From: an uncultured beta proteobacterium
GTDB taxonomy: Bacteria; Pseudomonadota; Gammaproteobacteria; Burkholderiales; Burkholderiaceae_B
Reading direction: 5' to 3'
Length of the DNA stretch: 8,579 nt
NCBI GenBank assembly: GCA_903924715.1
Contig: CAIYCP010000522.1
Span: 1 to 8,579 of the forward strand
Shown: positions 7,083 through 8,579 of the stretch, in pieces
How the letters are laid out: each line of letters begins with the position of its first letter
How positions within the stretch are numbered: the first letter of the stretch is position 1
Notes under the pieces: model-generated
The model's database searches: none
Told to the model about the DNA's origin: nothing
The model's input: the letters and a program-made list of their open reading frames with translations, nothing else
Translations under genes and position numbers: made by a program

Positions 7083-7104
7083 GAGGTCGATCGACCTCTT
7101 TTTT
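7083..7104. promoter_or_regulatory. Perfect 16-base palindrome followed by T6: operator or rightward terminator
   Basis: GAGGTCGATCGACCTC at 7083-7098 is its own reverse complement, with no mismatch, and is followed on the + strand by six T residues (7099-7104). Read as RNA on the + strand it gives a six-pair stem with a GATC loop and a U run, a minimal intrinsic terminator that would stop antisense transcription coming out of the operon. Read as DNA it is a symmetric site just downstream of the predicted leftward -10 box, a typical place for a repressor. The sequence alone does not decide between the two. Confidence 0.55.
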
Positions 7105-7107
7105 GCT

Positions 7108-7135
7108 AGTATAAGTCAACCCTATCCATGCCCAA
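7108..7135 (-). promoter_or_regulatory. Candidate leftward promoter of the catabolic operon
   Basis: On the - strand TATACT (7108-7113) matches five of six bases of the -10 consensus. The best -35 at proper spacing is TTGGGC (7130-7135), 16 bases away, matching only the TTG. Transcription would start near 7101, giving a leader of about 65 bases through the palindrome to the ligase ATG. The weak -35 would suit an activated promoter. The + strand of the same site reads TATAAG (7110-7115), but with no acceptable -35, so I do not call a rightward promoter from it. Confidence 0.4.
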
Positions 7136-7147
7136 ACCATTGATAGG
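7121..7147. repeat. 27-base imperfect inverted repeat
   Basis: The left arm CCTATCCATG (7121-7130) and right arm CATTGATAGG (7138-7147) are reverse complements at nine of ten positions, around a seven-base spacer. The repeat covers the predicted -35 region of the leftward promoter and lies about 50 bases before the racemase-family start. Centre-to-centre arm distance is 17 bases. It could be a regulator binding site or, in the rightward leader RNA, a hairpin. Confidence 0.45.
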
Positions 7148-7198
7148 CCTGTAAAAATCAGACCTTCACCCTGAATAAGATTAAGTTAGGAAGACAAA

Positions 7199-7984
7199 AT
7201 GCGAATCTGGCACCAATCCATGACAGAACTAGACGGCCTCACTGTTTATCGCCAGTCGTTAGAGTCTCATGCAAAAAAAGTGTTATCCCCCGGTCAATCC
7301 ATCGAGGTGCATGGCCTACCCACGGGCAGCTATTTCGGGCGGACCCCTACCGAAGTGCTGGGCAACGCATTTGGACACCATCGCGTGCTCGATCCAGTGT
7401 TAGACAACGCGGTGAACGCAGAACGCCAGGGCTTTGACGCCTTCGTCGTGGGCTCGTTTAGCGAGCCCTTCATGCGTGAACTACGTTCAGCCGTCGACAT
7501 CCCTGTCGTCTCAGTCACCGAAGCTGCCTTTTTAGTCGGCTGCTCAATCGGCAAACTCATTGCCCCGATTTCAAACTCACCCGCAGTGGGTTGGCTCACC
7601 CGCCTATCGGTTGAAGCCCATGGCTTACAAAATCGCGTCATGAATGCTTTGGCTCTCGAACCCGGGTTTGACGAGCCCGCGTTAGCAGCGGCGTACGACA
7701 AACCCGAACCCGTGATCAGCGCTTTCAAGGCCGTCGCGTCACAGGCAATCAGTCAAGGCGCAGATGTGATCGTGCCGGCCGAAGGCGTCTTGGCCGAACT
7801 GCTGTACGTCAACGGAGTGAAAGAAATCGAGGGCGCTACTGTTTTAGATGTGTTTGGCGTAACCTGGGCCTATGCCGCGATGCTTGCTGGACTTCGCTCG
7901 AGCATCGGCTTAACGGTCGCACGCAAATGGCACTATCGTCGCGACGACCCAGCGTTGATTCAACTTCTCGTGCCTCAACGCTGA
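7199..7984 (+). CDS. Asp/Glu/hydantoin racemase superfamily protein lacking the catalytic cysteine pair
   Basis: A 261-residue protein recognisable by its N-terminus (MRIWHQSMTELDGLTVYRQS), the NAVNAERQGFDAFVVGSFSEP segment (70-90), DIPVVSVTEAAF (100-111), SIGKLIAPIS (116-125) and QGADVIVPAEGV (186-197). True family racemases use two cysteines, one in each half. Here the first position (C in the C-F-G-D-P-type motif) is Ser86 and the second (C in G-C-A-G) is Ala194, with Glu195 beside it. The only cysteine is Cys115, outside both motifs. Two-base racemisation by thiols is thus not expected; decarboxylase, isomerase or other chemistry, or a binding role, is possible. The ATG is supported by AGGAAG (7188-7193) five bases upstream. 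It is transcribed divergently from the catabolic operon and may share its control. The substrate is unknown. Confidence 0.88.
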   Translation: MRIWHQSMTELDGLTVYRQSLESHAKKVLSPGQSIEVHGLPTGSYFGRTPTEVLGNAFGHHRVLDPVLDNAVNAERQGFDAFVVGSFSEPFMRELRSAVDIPVVSVTEAAFLVGCSIGKLIAPISNSPAVGWLTRLSVEAHGLQNRVMNALALEPGFDEPALAAAYDKPEPVISAFKAVASQAISQGADVIVPAEGVLAELLYVNGVKEIEGATVLDVFGVTWAYAAMLAGLRSSIGLTVARKWHYRRDDPALIQLLVPQR

Positions 7985-8042
7985 ATTGAGCAATAGAGCT
8001 TGGGCACGATCACATTGGTAACTTGAATGCGATCGTACTCAC

Positions 8043-8579
8043 TTAGTGATCAAAACGATCCAGAACGTGTCCAGGCCCTTGCGCAAGTTCGACATAATTT
8101 TTACCGTCATGAACAAGGGTGCCGTTGACCCAAACCCCGTGAATCCCGTTACCGGCACGCACTTTACGAGAGCCACCCCCGGGCAAGTCGTTCAATGTTT
8201 CGACCTTCGTCATGCCAATCGTCGTCGGATCAAACAACAACATGTCAGCAGGGCTACCCACCAACAAGCGACCACGATTCGGGATCTTGAAACGATCGGC
8301 TGCTTCACTGGTAATCCGGCGAATCCCTTCCTCTAAAGAAAAATGCCCCGTCTCACGTACCCAGTGTGACAAGAAATACAAACCGAACGCGGCATCACAC
8401 ATATAAATCAAATGTGCACCCGCGTCTGACAAGGTCACCACCGCTGAAGGGTGCTTCACCAGCGGCGCCACGCCCTCATCGATATGGTTAAAGAACTTAC
8501 CCGTGAAGTGCGCTTGTAGATCCTCTTTAATCGACAAATCAAAAAAAGCGTCTAACGGATCTTTGCCCCATTTTTTACC
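8043..8579 (-). CDS. Amidohydrolase, N-acyl-D-amino-acid deacylase type (C-terminal part)
   Basis: The reading frame is open to the right edge, so 178 C-terminal residues are visible and the start and most of the metal site are missing. The visible part begins GKKWGKDPLDAFFDLS and includes LSDAGAHL, whose Asp (residue 52 of the fragment) is at the place of the conserved catalytic/metal aspartate of the amidohydrolase barrel, followed by the late-barrel segment EEGIRRITSEAADRF and the closing beta-sandwich RGRLLVGSPADMLLFDP. Members hydrolyse N-acyl-D-amino acids, hydantoin-like rings or related amides. The C-terminus (GPGHVLDRFDH) is intact with a TAA stop. It converges on the racemase-family gene with 58 bases between stops, so the two are not co-transcribed. 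Substrate unknown. Confidence 0.88.
   Translation of the reverse strand, partial: GKKWGKDPLDAFFDLSIKEDLQAHFTGKFFNHIDEGVAPLVKHPSAVVTLSDAGAHLIYMCDAAFGLYFLSHWVRETGHFSLEEGIRRITSEAADRFKIPNRGRLLVGSPADMLLFDPTTIGMTKVETLNDLPGGGSRKVRAGNGIHGVWVNGTLVHDGKNYVELAQGPGHVLDRFDH

Larger units (their letters stand above)
7037..7198. promoter_or_regulatory. Divergent promoter/control region
   Basis: These 162 bases separate the leftward operon from the rightward racemase-family gene and must hold both promoters. I see a good leftward -10 box, a perfect palindrome, and a second inverted repeat (each listed separately). No regulator gene lies in the window, so any cognate repressor or activator is encoded elsewhere. 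No small gene was found here. Confidence 0.7.

Noticed and set aside
7110..7115. TATAAG as the -10 box of a rightward promoter for the racemase-like gene.
   Set aside because: No -35-like hexamer lies 16-18 bases upstream; that space is filled by the palindrome.
8006..8036. Inverted repeat ACGATC...GATCGT between the converging racemase-like and amidohydrolase genes, as a bidirectional terminator.
   Set aside because: Only six pairs with a 19-base loop and no T run on either strand; too weak to call.
8535..8537. TTG codon as start of a 164-residue amidohydrolase.
   Set aside because: The frame stays open to the edge and the residues before it (GKKWGKDPLDAFFD) fit the family, so this is an internal leucine of a truncated gene.

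Overview
The window looks like a chromosomal segment of a betaproteobacterium, probably Burkholderiales and perhaps Alcaligenaceae-like. The reasons are an orphan Bug-type (tripartite tricarboxylate transporter) substrate-binding protein inside a CoA-catabolic operon, a fused ADP-forming acyl-CoA ligase, and a coding style of moderate GC. This taxonomic call is inference from gene content, not from a marker gene. Coding density is high and no RNA gene, insertion sequence, phage gene or CRISPR array was seen.

Layout. Bases 71-292 (+) encode a small free-standing biotin carrier protein, the tail of a rightward unit whose other genes lie off the left edge. Bases 326-7036 (-) hold a tight six-gene leftward operon, in transcription order: fused ADP-forming acyl-CoA ligase, enoyl-CoA hydratase/isomerase-family protein, acyl-CoA dehydrogenase, thiolase-fold protein, DUF35 zinc-ribbon/OB-fold protein, and Bug receptor. 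Neighbouring genes overlap by 7 or 4 bases or are separated by 5 to 45 bases. Bases 7037-7198 form a divergent control region with a perfect 16-base palindrome next to a T6 run and a second 27-base imperfect inverted repeat. Bases 7199-7984 (+) encode an Asp/Glu/hydantoin racemase-superfamily protein. Bases 8043-8579 (-) carry the C-terminal part of an amidohydrolase of the N-acyl-D-amino-acid deacylase type, cut by the right edge.

How the genes may work together. The operon reads as uptake plus CoA-dependent breakdown of an unidentified carboxylic acid: capture in the periplasm (Bug receptor), CoA activation (ligase), alpha,beta-dehydrogenation (acyl-CoA dehydrogenase), hydration (hydratase), then carbon-carbon cleavage. 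The cleavage step is the interesting one. The thiolase-fold protein lacks both catalytic cysteines of true thiolases, is followed directly by a DUF35 protein, and no 3-hydroxyacyl-CoA dehydrogenase is present. That combination resembles the steroid side-chain aldolase Ltp2-ChsH2(DUF35), in which a thiolase fold performs a retro-aldol cleavage of a tertiary beta-hydroxyacyl-CoA. I propose a retro-aldol side-chain or branched-acid degradation module. The substrate cannot be read from the sequence. The neighbouring racemase-like protein has also lost both canonical catalytic cysteines, so its annotated activity should be doubted.
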